Origin: Mesorhizobium sp. Root157
Lineage (GTDB): Bacteria; Pseudomonadota; Alphaproteobacteria; Rhizobiales; Rhizobiaceae
DNA: 64,000 nt
Assembly (NCBI RefSeq): GCF_001427385.1
Contig: NZ_LMGJ01000034.1
Location: forward strand, 193,379 to 257,378
Direction of reading: 5' to 3'
Positions 1 through 10,477 of this stretch are shown here, piece after piece. Below the pieces are notes generated by a model, which worked only from the letters and a program-made list of their open reading frames with translations, was not told the origin of the DNA and ran no database searches. Each line of letters starts with the position of its first letter. The stretch's first letter is position 1. The position numbers were made by a program, and so were the translations under genes.

Positions 1-1605
1 GCCATCGCCGACACCTATATCGCTGCCCAAGGCAGCGCCAAGCTGGAATCGAATTCCGCCGCCACGGACTGGCTTGCGCCGGAGATCGAAGACCTGTCCA
101 GGCGGGTCAAGGAGGCCGAAGCCAAGGTTGCCGACTATCGCAGCCAATCCGGTCTGCTTCTCGGCCAGAACAATTCATTTCTGGCAACGCAGCAGCTTTC
201 CGAGCTTTCCAGCGAATTGTCGCGTATCCGCGCCGGCAGGGCCGCATCCGAAGCGACAGCCGAAAGCGTGCGCAAGGCCCTGCAGGGCGGGGGCTCTCTG
301 GATGCCATCCCGGAAGTGCTGTCTTCCAGCCTGATCCAGCGGCTGCGCGAACGTCAGTTGCAACTAAAATCGGACATCGCCGACCTGTCGACCACCTTGC
401 TCGACAATCATCCGCGTATCCGCGCCTTGCGCTCGCAACTTGCGGATCTCGACCGGCAGATTCGCGTCGAGGCCGAGAAGGTGATGGCGGCGCTGATCAC
501 CGAGGCTGAGACCGCGCAGGCGAGGGAAGCTCAACTCGTGGCCGACGTGAACAAGCTGAAGGCGCAGTCCGCACGCGCCGGCGAGCAGGAAGTGGAACTC
601 AACGCACTGGAGCGCGAGGCAACAGCCCAGCGTCAACTTCTGGAATCCTACCTAACACGCTATCGCGAGGCTTCGTCGCGCCAGGACCGCAACTATTTGC
701 CGGTGGATGCACGTGTGTTCTCGCGCGCCACGCTACCCTCCGAGCCTTATTTCCCGAAGATCGTGCCGATCGCCGGGGCAGCCTTCGTCGGGTCGCTTCT
801 GTTGGCTGCGGTTGTGGCGCTTTTGATCGAATTGTTCTCCGGGCGTGCCATGCGGCCAGCCGTCGGCGCCAGGCCGGATCATGTCGAGCAGATTGAGATG
901 CCGCCGCCAGTGCGCGTCGCCGCCGATGATATTGCCGAAGCGCGGCTGGTCGCCGCCACCACAGATGCGGCGGTCGTCGAGGACATCGTCGCCCCTTCGC
1001 GCCCAAATCTGGGCGAGATCGACATCGAGAAGGCGGCCGAGAAACTGATCGCGGGGGGGGCTGGCCGTGCCATCTTCATTTCGCCTGAAGGCGATGAGGC
1101 GGCGGCGAGTTCAATTCTGGTCGCCCGTGAGGTCTCCGATGCCGGCCTGCGCGTGATCCTTCTCGATCTGACAGCCTCAGGGGCTGCATCGCGCGCCATG
1201 CTGGAGAGCGGCGTGTTTCCCGGGATCACCAATCTGCTCGCGTCGGAAGCGCAGTTCAGCGACGTGATCCACCCCGACCAATATTCGGATTGCCATGTCA
1301 TCCCGGTGGGCACTGCCGATCCGGTTCGCGCGATGCGGGCCGCTGACCGTCTGCCGATCATCATGCAGTCCCTGACCACCGCTTACGATCTTGTCGTGGT
1401 GGAATGCGGGCCGACCGATGCGCAAGGCATCCGTCGCCTGAATGGGGAGGACACAGTGGTCTTCGTGAGCGTGCTGGAAGTTGCCGACAGCGTGGTTGAA
1501 GCGACCGTCAAACTGATCGAAAACGGCTACCCCGACGTGATTTTGGTGACGCCGGCTGGCCACGATACGCCCGGTGCGCCGTTGCCTGGCAAATCCGCTG
1601 CCTGA
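1..1605 (+). CDS. Exopolysaccharide polymerisation/transport protein, Wzc/ExoP-like (5' end missing)
   Basis: The reading frame is open from base 1, so the start lies outside the window; 534 residues are present. The visible part begins in a long coiled-coil region typical of the periplasmic GNVR part of polysaccharide co-polymerases. A transmembrane helix is encoded around 757-837 (IVPIAGAAFVGSLLLAAV). A cytoplasmic P-loop-like domain follows. Family role: setting chain length and exporting exopolysaccharide across the inner membrane with a Wzy-type system. The kinase part looks dead: the Walker A position reads SPEGDEAAASS with no GK(S/T), the Walker B position reads VVVECGP with Glu where Asp is expected, and the tail has no tyrosine cluster. 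It is therefore probably a structural chain-length regulator rather than an active tyrosine kinase. Confidence 0.85.
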   Translation, partial: AIADTYIAAQGSAKLESNSAATDWLAPEIEDLSRRVKEAEAKVADYRSQSGLLLGQNNSFLATQQLSELSSELSRIRAGRAASEATAESVRKALQGGGSLDAIPEVLSSSLIQRLRERQLQLKSDIADLSTTLLDNHPRIRALRSQLADLDRQIRVEAEKVMAALITEAETAQAREAQLVADVNKLKAQSARAGEQEVELNALEREATAQRQLLESYLTRYREASSRQDRNYLPVDARVFSRATLPSEPYFPKIVPIAGAAFVGSLLLAAVVALLIELFSGRAMRPAVGARPDHVEQIEMPPPVRVAADDIAEARLVAATTDAAVVEDIVAPSRPNLGEIDIEKAAEKLIAGGAGRAIFISPEGDEAAASSILVAREVSDAGLRVILLDLTASGAASRAMLESGVFPGITNLLASEAQFSDVIHPDQYSDCHVIPVGTADPVRAMRAADRLPIIMQSLTTAYDLVVVECGPTDAQGIRRLNGEDTVVFVSVLEVADSVVEATVKLIENGYPDVILVTPAGHDTPGAPLPGKSAA

Positions 1606-1624
1606 CAAGCCCCGTTCTGCCTCG

Positions 1625-2296
1625 TCAGTCCCCGAGGCTGACCGCAAGGTTCACCGCTGCTGCCACGATCACGGTGTTGAAGAAGAACGACACGATCGAA
1701 TGCACCAGCACGACGCGGCGCATCTGCGTTGTGGTGATGCCGGTGTCGGCTGTCTGCGCCGTCATGCCGATGACGGTTGCGAAATAGAGGAAATCCCAGC
1801 CTTCCGGGCGCTTGGCGCCTGCGAAATCCAGTCCGCCGATTGGAGGCCCTTGCTTGCCTTCTCCTTTTCCGGTGCCCCTTTCGTCGTCCTTCCAGTAGAT
1901 GTGCGCATAATGCATCGCAGCCATGGCATGGATCGTGAACCACCCGAGCGGGACGGAAAGCAGAGCGAAGACCAGTTCCCATGCATGGGGGCTGTCCTTG
2001 GAATTGATGATCTGGAAAAGCGAGCCGATGGCCACGGCAACGACGATCAAGGTCACCATGAATATCACGATCACCGGCTGGTCTGTCGCGTCGGCGTTCT
2101 TGCGCAGATAGCCCGGCGTCAGTTGCGGCATTTGTGCCAGGACCAGCGCGATGTAGGCGGCGAAGAAGGCGTTGGCGCCGATGGAATAAGCAATCGGTGC
2201 GGCAACGAACAGCGCCACCGCCAGCGCAACAATGCCGACCAGCGCCGATGCGGCGAACTGAACATGTCTGTGCATCGGGAATTTGGTGATGGCCAT
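1625..2296 (-). CDS. DUF1345 family integral membrane protein
   Basis: A 223-residue hydrophobic protein with about five to six predicted membrane segments. Examples are VGIVALAVALFVAAPIAYS near the N terminus, VIVIFMVTLIVVAVAIGSLF in the middle and IVSFFFNTVIVAAAVNLAV at the C terminus. The DUF1345 pattern is visible: HYAHIYW followed by a soluble loop, then WDFLYFATVIGMTAQTADT. Family function is unknown. It converges tail to tail with the exopolysaccharide gene, with only about 20 bases between them. ATG start at 2296. Confidence 0.85.
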   Translation of the reverse strand: MAITKFPMHRHVQFAASALVGIVALAVALFVAAPIAYSIGANAFFAAYIALVLAQMPQLTPGYLRKNADATDQPVIVIFMVTLIVVAVAIGSLFQIINSKDSPHAWELVFALLSVPLGWFTIHAMAAMHYAHIYWKDDERGTGKGEGKQGPPIGGLDFAGAKRPEGWDFLYFATVIGMTAQTADTGITTTQMRRVVLVHSIVSFFFNTVIVAAAVNLAVSLGD

Positions 2297-2313
2297 CGGT
2301 CGGTCAGGTCCGG

Positions 2314-2781
2314 TTACGGCTCTTGCACGGACTTTACGGCGCGCCGCAGAATGCGGTCGAGTTCGCCAAGAAAACGCGAGCGGTCTTGCGGCGTGAATGC
2401 CGAATTGTAACCCTTGCTCTCGCCGGTTTCACGCAGATGCTGCTTGAGATCGCGCATGGCGACAGCCATGCCTATGGTTTCGGGCGTGAAAGGTCGACCG
2501 GTTGGCCCCAGCACATGCGCGCCGAGTGCTACCGCTCGTGCAGCCAGCGGAATATCCGCCGTGATCACGACGTCGTTCGGTTTCGCATTTTCCACGATCC
2601 AGTCGTCAGCCGCGTCAGCGCCCTTGGAAACCACGACGTGGCGGATCATCGGGTCGCGGGAAGGGCGCATGCCGCCGTTCGATACGAAAGTGACCGCTAC
2701 GCCAAGGCGTTCAGCCACTTTGACGACCTCCGCCTTGACGGGGCAGGCGTCGGCATCGACGAGGATGATGGGTGGCGTCAT
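2314..2781 (-). CDS. YaiI/YqxD family protein (DUF188)
   Basis: 155 residues starting MTPPIILVDADACPVK, the signature N terminus of the YaiI/YqxD (DUF188) family, whose fold resembles PIN-like nucleases. An acidic DADACP motif and the internal VVSKGADAADDWIV and VITADIPLA segments are typical. The frame stays open upstream to 2922, but the ATG at 2781 gives the normal family start and length. Biochemical role is unknown. It lies downstream of the gfa gene on the same strand and may be transcribed with it. Confidence 0.88.
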   Translation of the reverse strand: MTPPIILVDADACPVKAEVVKVAERLGVAVTFVSNGGMRPSRDPMIRHVVVSKGADAADDWIVENAKPNDVVITADIPLAARAVALGAHVLGPTGRPFTPETIGMAVAMRDLKQHLRETGESKGYNSAFTPQDRSRFLGELDRILRRAVKSVQEP

Positions 2782-2830
2782 TGTTACTCGATGCAGGGGC
2801 CGGGCGTTTGGCGCCCGGCCATGATTCGGC

Positions 2831-3400
2831 CTATGCCGGCAGCACGCCGGACTTCTTGGCCGTCCATGTAGCGATATAGTCCATAAGACCGGGCGACAGG
2901 CAATCGTAGGGTTCCAGGCCAATCTTCTTCAACTGGTTGCGGATGCCTTTCATCTTGGCCGGCTGTACGCCTGCCTCGATGATGGAAGAGACAAAGGCCG
3001 CGAACCCCGGCGGCTCCCAGCCGGTTTCCTGGAACCGCTCCGGATGGACGAATGACAGGCCCTGGAACGGATGGTCGCGCTCGACCGGCCCGTACATGTG
3101 GACGCCGCAGGCCCGGCAGGCATGGCGCTGGATCAGCGCTTTCTTGTCGACCACCTTGAGTTTGCTCTTGCTGGCGGTGACCTTGACGTTTTCGGTGGGC
3201 ACCACAGCGACCACCGAGAACAGCGCGCCGCCCGGCTTCCAGCATTTGGTGCAGCCGCAGACATGGTTGTGCGCGATCTGGCCGGTGATTTCGACAGTCA
3301 CCGGGTTGTTCACGCAAGCGCAGACGAGCGTTCCACCTTTGAATTTGGCGCTCTTCTTGGGCAATCCCTTGTCGATACCGGGATGTAGTTTTTCAGGCAT
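2831..3400 (-). CDS. gfa: S-(hydroxymethyl)glutathione synthase (glutathione-dependent formaldehyde-activating enzyme)
   Basis: 189 residues, close to the usual Gfa length. Zinc-binding cysteines appear as [16 protein letters not shown] and [10 protein letters not shown], the GFA-family arrangement. The family accelerates condensation of formaldehyde with glutathione, feeding S-(hydroxymethyl)glutathione to the dehydrogenase encoded just upstream on the same strand. GGGGAGGAAAGC precedes the ATG and is a strong ribosome-binding site. The gap to adhC is about 70 bases, so the two probably form one operon. S-formylglutathione hydrolase, the third enzyme of the pathway, is not in the window. Confidence 0.9.
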   Translation of the reverse strand: MPEKLHPGIDKGLPKKSAKFKGGTLVCACVNNPVTVEITGQIAHNHVCGCTKCWKPGGALFSVVAVVPTENVKVTASKSKLKVVDKKALIQRHACRACGVHMYGPVERDHPFQGLSFVHPERFQETGWEPPGFAAFVSSIIEAGVQPAKMKGIRNQLKKIGLEPYDCLSPGLMDYIATWTAKKSGVLPA

Positions 3401-3472
3401 GCTTTCCTCCCCTGTTGAACCTTCAACGTGAAGTCGCTGGCCCTGCGGTCGGCGGCTTTTCCCTTTCCTTAC

Positions 3473-4600
<1,128 letters not shown>

Positions 4601-4797
4601 AGGCAGGCCCTCCAAGGCAATTTCAGATTGTATGTCCGGATTGGCCGCCAAGCTAGCAGGCCTTGCGCAGGACGCAAGGCAACTTAGTTGTCTACGAGGA
4701 AAAGCGCGCCTTGCGACGCCGGTTTAAACCTTTGTCGGCTTGAGCAGGTCGAATGAAGTCCATAAAAGAGACCGCAATCCGAGGGACCCGTAAGCCT

Positions 4798-6810
4798 ATG
4801 TTCAAGAAGATCCTGATCGCCAATCGCGGCGAGATCGCCTGCCGTGTCATCAAGACGGCGAGGAAAATGGGCATCGCAACCGTGGCTGTCTATTCCGACG
4901 CCGACCGCAACGCCGTCCACGTCGAAATGGCGGACGAAGCTGTGCATATCGGTCCCGCCGCCGCCGCACAAAGCTACCTCGTCCCCGAAAAGATCATCGC
5001 GGCCTGCAAGCAGACCGGAGCCGAGGCGGTCCATCCGGGCTATGGTTTCCTTTCCGAGCGTGCCAGTTTCTGCGAGGCGCTGGAGGCGGAGGGCATCGTC
5101 TTCATCGGGCCTAAGCCGAAGGCCATCCGGGCGATGGGCGACAAGATCGAGTCGAAGAAATTCGCCAATGCCGCCAAGGTTTCCACGGTGCCGGGCTTTC
5201 TGGGCGTCATCGAGACCGCCGATCACGCCGAAAAGATTGCCGGCGAGGTCGGCTATCCGGTGATGATCAAGGCGTCTGCCGGCGGCGGCGGCAAGGGCAT
5301 GCGCATTGCATGGTCTGAAGCCGAGGTGCGCGACGGTTTCGACCGGGCGCGCTCGGAGGCCAAAAGTTCGTTCGGCGACGAGCGCGTGTTCATCGAGAAA
5401 TTCGTGGTTGATCCGCGCCACATAGAAATCCAGGTGCTCGCCGACGGCCACGGCAATGCCGTCTATCTCGGCGAACGTGAATGTTCGATCCAGCGCCGCA
5501 ACCAGAAGGTTGCCGAGGAAGCGCCGTCGCCCTTTCTGGACGGGAAAACCCGGCAGGCGATGGGCGAGCAATCGGTGGCGCTTGCCAAGGCCGTCGAATA
5601 CCAGAGCGCCGGCACCGTCGAATTCATCGTCGACCACGACAAGAACTTCTACTTCCTTGAAATGAATACGCGTTTGCAGGTCGAGCATCCGGTGACGGAA
5701 CTCGTGACCGGCATCGACCTGGTCGAACAGATGATCCGCGTTGCGGCTGGCGAGAAACTCGCCATCAAGCAGAGCGATGTGAAGCTCAACGGCTGGGCGG
5801 TGGAAAGCCGCCTTTATGCGGAAGACCCTTACCGCAACTTCCTGCCGTCGATCGGCCGGCTGACGCGCTACCAGCCGCCGGAAGAAGGCAGGTTCGGCGA
5901 TATCGTCATCCGCAACGACACCGGGGTCACCGACGGCGCCGAGATTTCGATGTTCTACGATCCGATGATCGCCAAATTGTGCACCTGGGCGCCGACCCGC
6001 ATCGAGGCGATCGACGCGATGTCGGATGCGCTCGACAATTTCGTCGTCGACGGCATCGAACACAATATCCCGTTCCTGTCGGCGCTGATGCAGCACCCGC
6101 GTTGGCGGGAAGGGCGGCTGTCGACCGGCTTCATCGCCGAGGAATACCCGGATGGCTTCGCCCCCATCTCGCCCGATGCCGAGGAAAGGGCGGTGCTTGG
6201 CTCCGTCGCTCTCGCGGTCGAGTTGTTGCGGCGTGACCGGTTGGACCGGCTGGGCGGACGTCTTGCCCCGCACTCCGGCGCGCTCAAGCGCGACTGGGTG
6301 GTCAAGATTGGCGAGGACTACATTTCAGCCGCCATTCTTGAAGGCATGATTTCGGTGCCGATGGAGATCGATCTGTCGATCGAAGGCGGCGAACCGTTGA
6401 CCGTTGCGTCCGACTGGCGCCCCGGCGATCCGGTCTGGCACGGCACGGTGGGCGGGCGCAAAATCTCAGCCCAACTGCGGCCGGTGCCCAACGGCATGAA
6501 GCTGGCGTGGAAGGGCATGTCGGTAACGGCGCGGGCGATGCTGCCGCGCACGGCCGAACTTGAGAAGCTGATGCCGGAAAAGCTGCCGCCGGACACCTCG
6601 ATGATGCTGCTTTGCCCGATGCCGGGGCTGGTCGTCTCCATCGCCGTTGCCGAAGGGCAGGAGGTCAAGGCTGGCGACACGCTGGCCGTGGTCGAGGCGA
6701 TGAAGATGGAAAATGTGCTTCGGGCCGAGCGCGACCTCATCGTGGCAAAGCTCAAGGCCAAGCCGGGCGACAGTCTGGCGGTCGATGCCGTGATCATGGA
6801 GTTTGCGTGA
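4798..6810 (+). CDS. pccA: Propionyl-CoA (acyl-CoA) carboxylase alpha subunit, biotin carboxylase plus BCCP
   Basis: 670 residues. Order of domains: biotin carboxylase ([17 protein letters not shown] at the start, ATP-grasp glycine loop [15 protein letters not shown], then [16 protein letters not shown]), a linker of the propionyl-CoA carboxylase type, and a C-terminal biotinyl domain with VVEAMKMEN carrying the biotinylated Lys. It carboxylates biotin with ATP and bicarbonate; a separate beta subunit, not in the window, would transfer the carboxyl to propionyl-CoA. Start at 4798 matches the family; the upstream ATG at 4753 adds 15 residues without support. A 3-methylcrotonyl- or acetyl-CoA specificity cannot be excluded from sequence alone. 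A paralogous biotin carboxylase (accC) lies at 15.0-16.4 kb. Confidence 0.87.
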   Translation: MFKKILIANRGEIACRVIKTARKMGIATVAVYSDADRNAVHVEMADEAVHIGPAAAAQSYLVPEKIIAACKQTGAEAVHPGYGFLSERASFCEALEAEGIVFIGPKPKAIRAMGDKIESKKFANAAKVSTVPGFLGVIETADHAEKIAGEVGYPVMIKASAGGGGKGMRIAWSEAEVRDGFDRARSEAKSSFGDERVFIEKFVVDPRHIEIQVLADGHGNAVYLGERECSIQRRNQKVAEEAPSPFLDGKTRQAMGEQSVALAKAVEYQSAGTVEFIVDHDKNFYFLEMNTRLQVEHPVTELVTGIDLVEQMIRVAAGEKLAIKQSDVKLNGWAVESRLYAEDPYRNFLPSIGRLTRYQPPEEGRFGDIVIRNDTGVTDGAEISMFYDPMIAKLCTWAPTRIEAIDAMSDALDNFVVDGIEHNIPFLSALMQHPRWREGRLSTGFIAEEYPDGFAPISPDAEERAVLGSVALAVELLRRDRLDRLGGRLAPHSGALKRDWVVKIGEDYISAAILEGMISVPMEIDLSIEGGEPLTVASDWRPGDPVWHGTVGGRKISAQLRPVPNGMKLAWKGMSVTARAMLPRTAELEKLMPEKLPPDTSMMLLCPMPGLVVSIAVAEGQEVKAGDTLAVVEAMKMENVLRAERDLIVAKLKAKPGDSLAVDAVIMEFA

Positions 6811-6913
6811 GACGAAAGCCGTAGTTGTGAACTCATCGCGGCTGGACTCGCATCGCTTCGACCGGGACAATACATCTGGGCGGAGTTGAGTCCTTTCAGG
6901 CGGCGCGAACGAC

Positions 6914-9900
6914 ATGGCGGATGACAGACTTCCACGCGATCCGCTGAAGCGGGAAGCGGCGATGCGGCAGGCGCGGCCGGAAGCGTCCCCGCGCATGTTT
7001 ATCCATCTGCGCGTCCACTCGGCCTATTCGCTGCTTGAGGGCGCCTTGCAACTCGGCAAGATCGTCGGCCACGCGCTCAAGGACGAAAGCCCGGCCATCG
7101 CGGTCACCGATACCAACAATCTGTTCGGCGCGCTCGAATTCGCCCAGAAGGCGGTCAAGGACGGCATCCAACCGATCATTGGCTGTCAGATCGACCTGGC
7201 TTTCTCCGGCGAGAATGCCGATGGCCAGCGCGACCGCCGCCGACTGGGGCCGGAGACATCCCCCGTCGTACTGATCGCCGCCAACGAGGCCGGCTACCGC
7301 AACCTGGTCAGGCTGGATAGCCGCATCTATCTCGAAACGCTGGCGGGCGAGGCGGTTCACCTGACCACCGACATGCTGGCCGGTAATTGCGACGGCATTA
7401 TCTGCCTGACCGGCGGCCCGCGCGGTCCGATAGGGGTCGCGCTCAGGGCAGACCGGCGCGACCTGGCCGAGAGCCGGCTGTCGGCCTTGAAAGCGCTGTT
7501 CGGCGACCGGCTCTATGTCGAATTGCAGCGCACAATCGGCTACGACCGCGGCATCGAGAAGGCAACGATCGAACTTGCCTATCGGCATGAACTGCCGCTT
7601 GTTGCCACCAATGAAGCTTTCTTCTCGTCGCGCGAGGACTATGAAGCGCATGACGCGCTGATCGCCATTGCCGAAAGTTCTGTCGTCGCCGCCGACAACC
7701 GCCGCCGGCTGTCGCCCGACAATTTTCTCCGGAGCCAGGCGGAAATGGCGACGCTTTTCGCCGACCTGCCGGAAGCCCTCGACAATACCGTCGAGATCGC
7801 CCAGCGCTGCTCCTTCTATCCGAAGACGCACAAGCCGATCCTGCCGCGTTTCGCCGGTGCCGGCGTTGCCGACCCGGAGGCCGCCGAAAAGGCCGAGGCG
7901 GAAGAATTGAGGCGTCAGGCCAGGGAAGGGCTCGATCACCGGCTTGCGGCGCATGGGGCGACCACGGGCCATTCGGTCGAAGACTACAAGGAGAGGCTGG
8001 AGTTCGAGCTCGGCATCATCGAGCGCATGAAGTTCCCCGGCTACTTCCTCATCGTGTCGGACTTCATCAAATGGGCGAAGGCCCAAGGCATTCCGGTCGG
8101 GCCGGGGCGCGGCTCGGGCGCAGGCTCTCTCGTTGCCTATGCGCTGACCATCACCGATATCGACCCCTTGCGCTTTTCCCTGCTGTTCGAACGCTTCCTC
8201 AACCCCGAGCGCGTGTCGATGCCCGACTTCGACATCGATTTCTGCCAGGACCGCCGCGAAGAGGTGATCCGCTACGTGCAGGGCAAGTATGGCCGCGATC
8301 AGGTCGGCCAGATCATCACCTTCGGAACGCTGCAGGCGCGCGCCGTGCTGCGCGACGTCGGGCGGGTGCTGCAGATGCCCTACGGGCAGGTCGACCGGTT
8401 GTGCAAGATGGTGCCGCAGAACCCGGCCAACCCCGTCAAGCTTGCCGAGGCGATCGCCAATGAGCCGCGCTTTGCCGAAGAGGTGGAGAAAGAGCCGATC
8501 GTGCAGACGCTGCTCGACATGGCGCAGAAGCTTGAAGGGCTTTATCGCCATGCTTCCACGCATGCCGCCGGCATCGTCATCGGCGACCGGCCGCTGTCGG
8601 AACTGGTGCCGATGTACCGCGATCCACGCTCGGACATGCCGGTCACCCAGTTCAACATGAAGTATGTCGAGCAGGCCGGGTTGGTGAAGTTCGACTTTCT
8701 CGGCCTCAAGACGCTGACGGTGCTCAACACTGCCGTGAAACTGATCGCCCGGCGCGGCATCGATATCGATCTGGCGCATATCCCGCTCGATGACGAGAAA
8801 ACTTACGCCATGCTGTCGCGCGGCGAGGTCGTCGGCGTGTTCCAGGTTGAAAGCGCCGGCATGCGCAAGGCGCTGCTCGGCATGAAGCCGGACTGCATCG
8901 AGGACATCATTGCTCTGGTGGCCCTCTATCGTCCCGGCCCGATGGAAAATATTCCCACATACAACGCCAGAAAGCACGGCGAGGAGGAGACCGCCTCAAT
9001 CCATCCAAAGATCGATCATCTGGTGAAGGAGACGCAAGGCGTCATCGTCTATCAGGAACAGGTGATGCAGATCGCCCAGGAACTGGCGGGCTACTCGCTG
9101 GGCGAAGCCGACCTTCTGCGCCGGGCCATGGGCAAGAAGATCCGCGCCGAGATGGACAAGCAGCGCGAGCGCTTCGTCACCGGATCGGTCGAGCGCGGCG
9201 TGACCAAGCCGCAGGCCGATTTCATCTTCGACCTTCTGGCCAAGTTCGCCGACTACGGCTTCAACAAATCGCACGCCGCCGCCTATGCGGTGGTTTCCTA
9301 CCAGACCGCCTATCTCAAGGCGCACTATCCGGTCGAGTTCCTCGCCGCCTCGATGACGCTCGACATGGGCAACACCGACAAGCTGGCGGACTTCCGCCAA
9401 GATGCGCTGCGGCTCGACATCGATGTGGTGGCGCCCTCGGTGCTCTCCAGCTACCGCGATTTCGAGGTAGGCGAAAATCGCATCTTCTATTCGCTGGCGG
9501 CGCTGAAAGGCGTCGGCGATGCGGCGGTCGAGCACATCGCGGAAAAGCGCAAGGAAGGCCAGTTCAAGAGCCTTGCCGATTTCTGCGAGCGCATCGACCC
9601 CAAGGTGGTGGGCAAGCGTGTCTTCGAAAGCCTGATCACGGCGGGCGCGCTGGATTGCTTCGGCCATGACCGCGCCGCGATGATGGCCGGTGTCGAACGC
9701 ATGATGGGCCTCGCCGCGTTGGCGCACGAGAACGCGGCCCTTGGCCAGGCCGATATTTTCGGCGCCTCGCTGGGTGCCCAGTCCGAGGCGCTGCATCTGC
9801 CCGCGACCGATGCATGGCTGCCGGCCGACCGCCTGCATCGCGAATTCCAGGTCGTCGGCTTCTATCTCTCGGCGCATCCGCTCGACGAATACAAGGCGGC

Positions 9901-10441
9901 GCTGGAAAAGATGCGGGTGCAGACCTGGGCCGAGTTTTCGGCGGCGGTGAAGCGCGGCGCCACGGCGGGGCGGCTTGCCGGCACCGTGACCTCGAAACAG
10001 GAGCGCAAGACCCGCACCGGAAACAAGATGGGCGTAGTGAACTTTTCCGACACCACCGGCCAGTACGAAGCCGTGATGTTTTCCGAGACCCTGGCGCAGT
10101 ATCGCGACCTGCTTGAACTCGGCAAGTCGATGGTCATCACCGTTGCGGCAGAGGACCGCCCCGAAGGCGTCAATCTGCGCATCCAGACCGTGCAGTCGCT
10201 GGAGGAAGAGGCCAGCCGCATCCAGAAGGCGCTGCGCATCTTCGTGCGCGATGCCGCACCCGTCAGCATGTTGGCCGGCCAGCTTTCCGTGAAGGGCGAG
10301 GGGCAGGTCAGTTTCGTGGTGATCAAGGACGACGGCAAGGGTGAGGTCGAGATCGAACTGCCCAATCGCTACCGCATTTCCCCGCAAGTGGCCTCCGCCA
10401 TGCGCGCCGTGCCCGGCGTGGTCGAGGTGGAACTCGTGTAG
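6914..10441 (+). CDS. dnaE: DNA polymerase III alpha subunit (replicative polymerase)
   Basis: 1,175 residues, the DnaE1 size. An N-terminal PHP domain begins FIHLRVHSAYSLLEGAL; the palm contains GPGRGSGAGSLVAYAL and the catalytic acidic motif PDFDIDFCQDRREE near residue 440; fingers, tandem helix-hairpin-helix and a C-terminal OB region follow. It synthesises the chromosome as part of the holoenzyme. ATG at 6914; internal ATGs upstream of the PHP domain (RQARP or FIHLR) are alternative starts. The expected ABC transporter neighbour seen in some rhizobia is absent; the gene follows pccA by about 100 bases. Confidence 0.96.
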   Translation: MADDRLPRDPLKREAAMRQARPEASPRMFIHLRVHSAYSLLEGALQLGKIVGHALKDESPAIAVTDTNNLFGALEFAQKAVKDGIQPIIGCQIDLAFSGENADGQRDRRRLGPETSPVVLIAANEAGYRNLVRLDSRIYLETLAGEAVHLTTDMLAGNCDGIICLTGGPRGPIGVALRADRRDLAESRLSALKALFGDRLYVELQRTIGYDRGIEKATIELAYRHELPLVATNEAFFSSREDYEAHDALIAIAESSVVAADNRRRLSPDNFLRSQAEMATLFADLPEALDNTVEIAQRCSFYPKTHKPILPRFAGAGVADPEAAEKAEAEELRRQAREGLDHRLAAHGATTGHSVEDYKERLEFELGIIERMKFPGYFLIVSDFIKWAKAQGIPVGPGRGSGAGSLVAYALTITDIDPLRFSLLFERFLNPERVSMPDFDIDFCQDRREEVIRYVQGKYGRDQVGQIITFGTLQARAVLRDVGRVLQMPYGQVDRLCKMVPQNPANPVKLAEAIANEPRFAEEVEKEPIVQTLLDMAQKLEGLYRHASTHAAGIVIGDRPLSELVPMYRDPRSDMPVTQFNMKYVEQAGLVKFDFLGLKTLTVLNTAVKLIARRGIDIDLAHIPLDDEKTYAMLSRGEVVGVFQVESAGMRKALLGMKPDCIEDIIALVALYRPGPMENIPTYNARKHGEEETASIHPKIDHLVKETQGVIVYQEQVMQIAQELAGYSLGEADLLRRAMGKKIRAEMDKQRERFVTGSVERGVTKPQADFIFDLLAKFADYGFNKSHAAAYAVVSYQTAYLKAHYPVEFLAASMTLDMGNTDKLADFRQDALRLDIDVVAPSVLSSYRDFEVGENRIFYSLAALKGVGDAAVEHIAEKRKEGQFKSLADFCERIDPKVVGKRVFESLITAGALDCFGHDRAAMMAGVERMMGLAALAHENAALGQADIFGASLGAQSEALHLPATDAWLPADRLHREFQVVGFYLSAHPLDEYKAALEKMRVQTWAEFSAAVKRGATAGRLAGTVTSKQERKTRTGNKMGVVNFSDTTGQYEAVMFSETLAQYRDLLELGKSMVITVAAEDRPEGVNLRIQTVQSLEEEASRIQKALRIFVRDAAPVSMLAGQLSVKGEGQVSFVVIKDDGKGEVEIELPNRYRISPQVASAMRAVPGVVEVELV

Positions 10442-10477
10442 CCCACTGGACGGTCGGAAGCCGGAGCGCTATCGCAA

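Noticed and set aside
6896..8977. 693-codon minus-strand frame opposite dnaE
   Set aside because: Composition is typical of an antisense shadow and dnaE is unambiguous.
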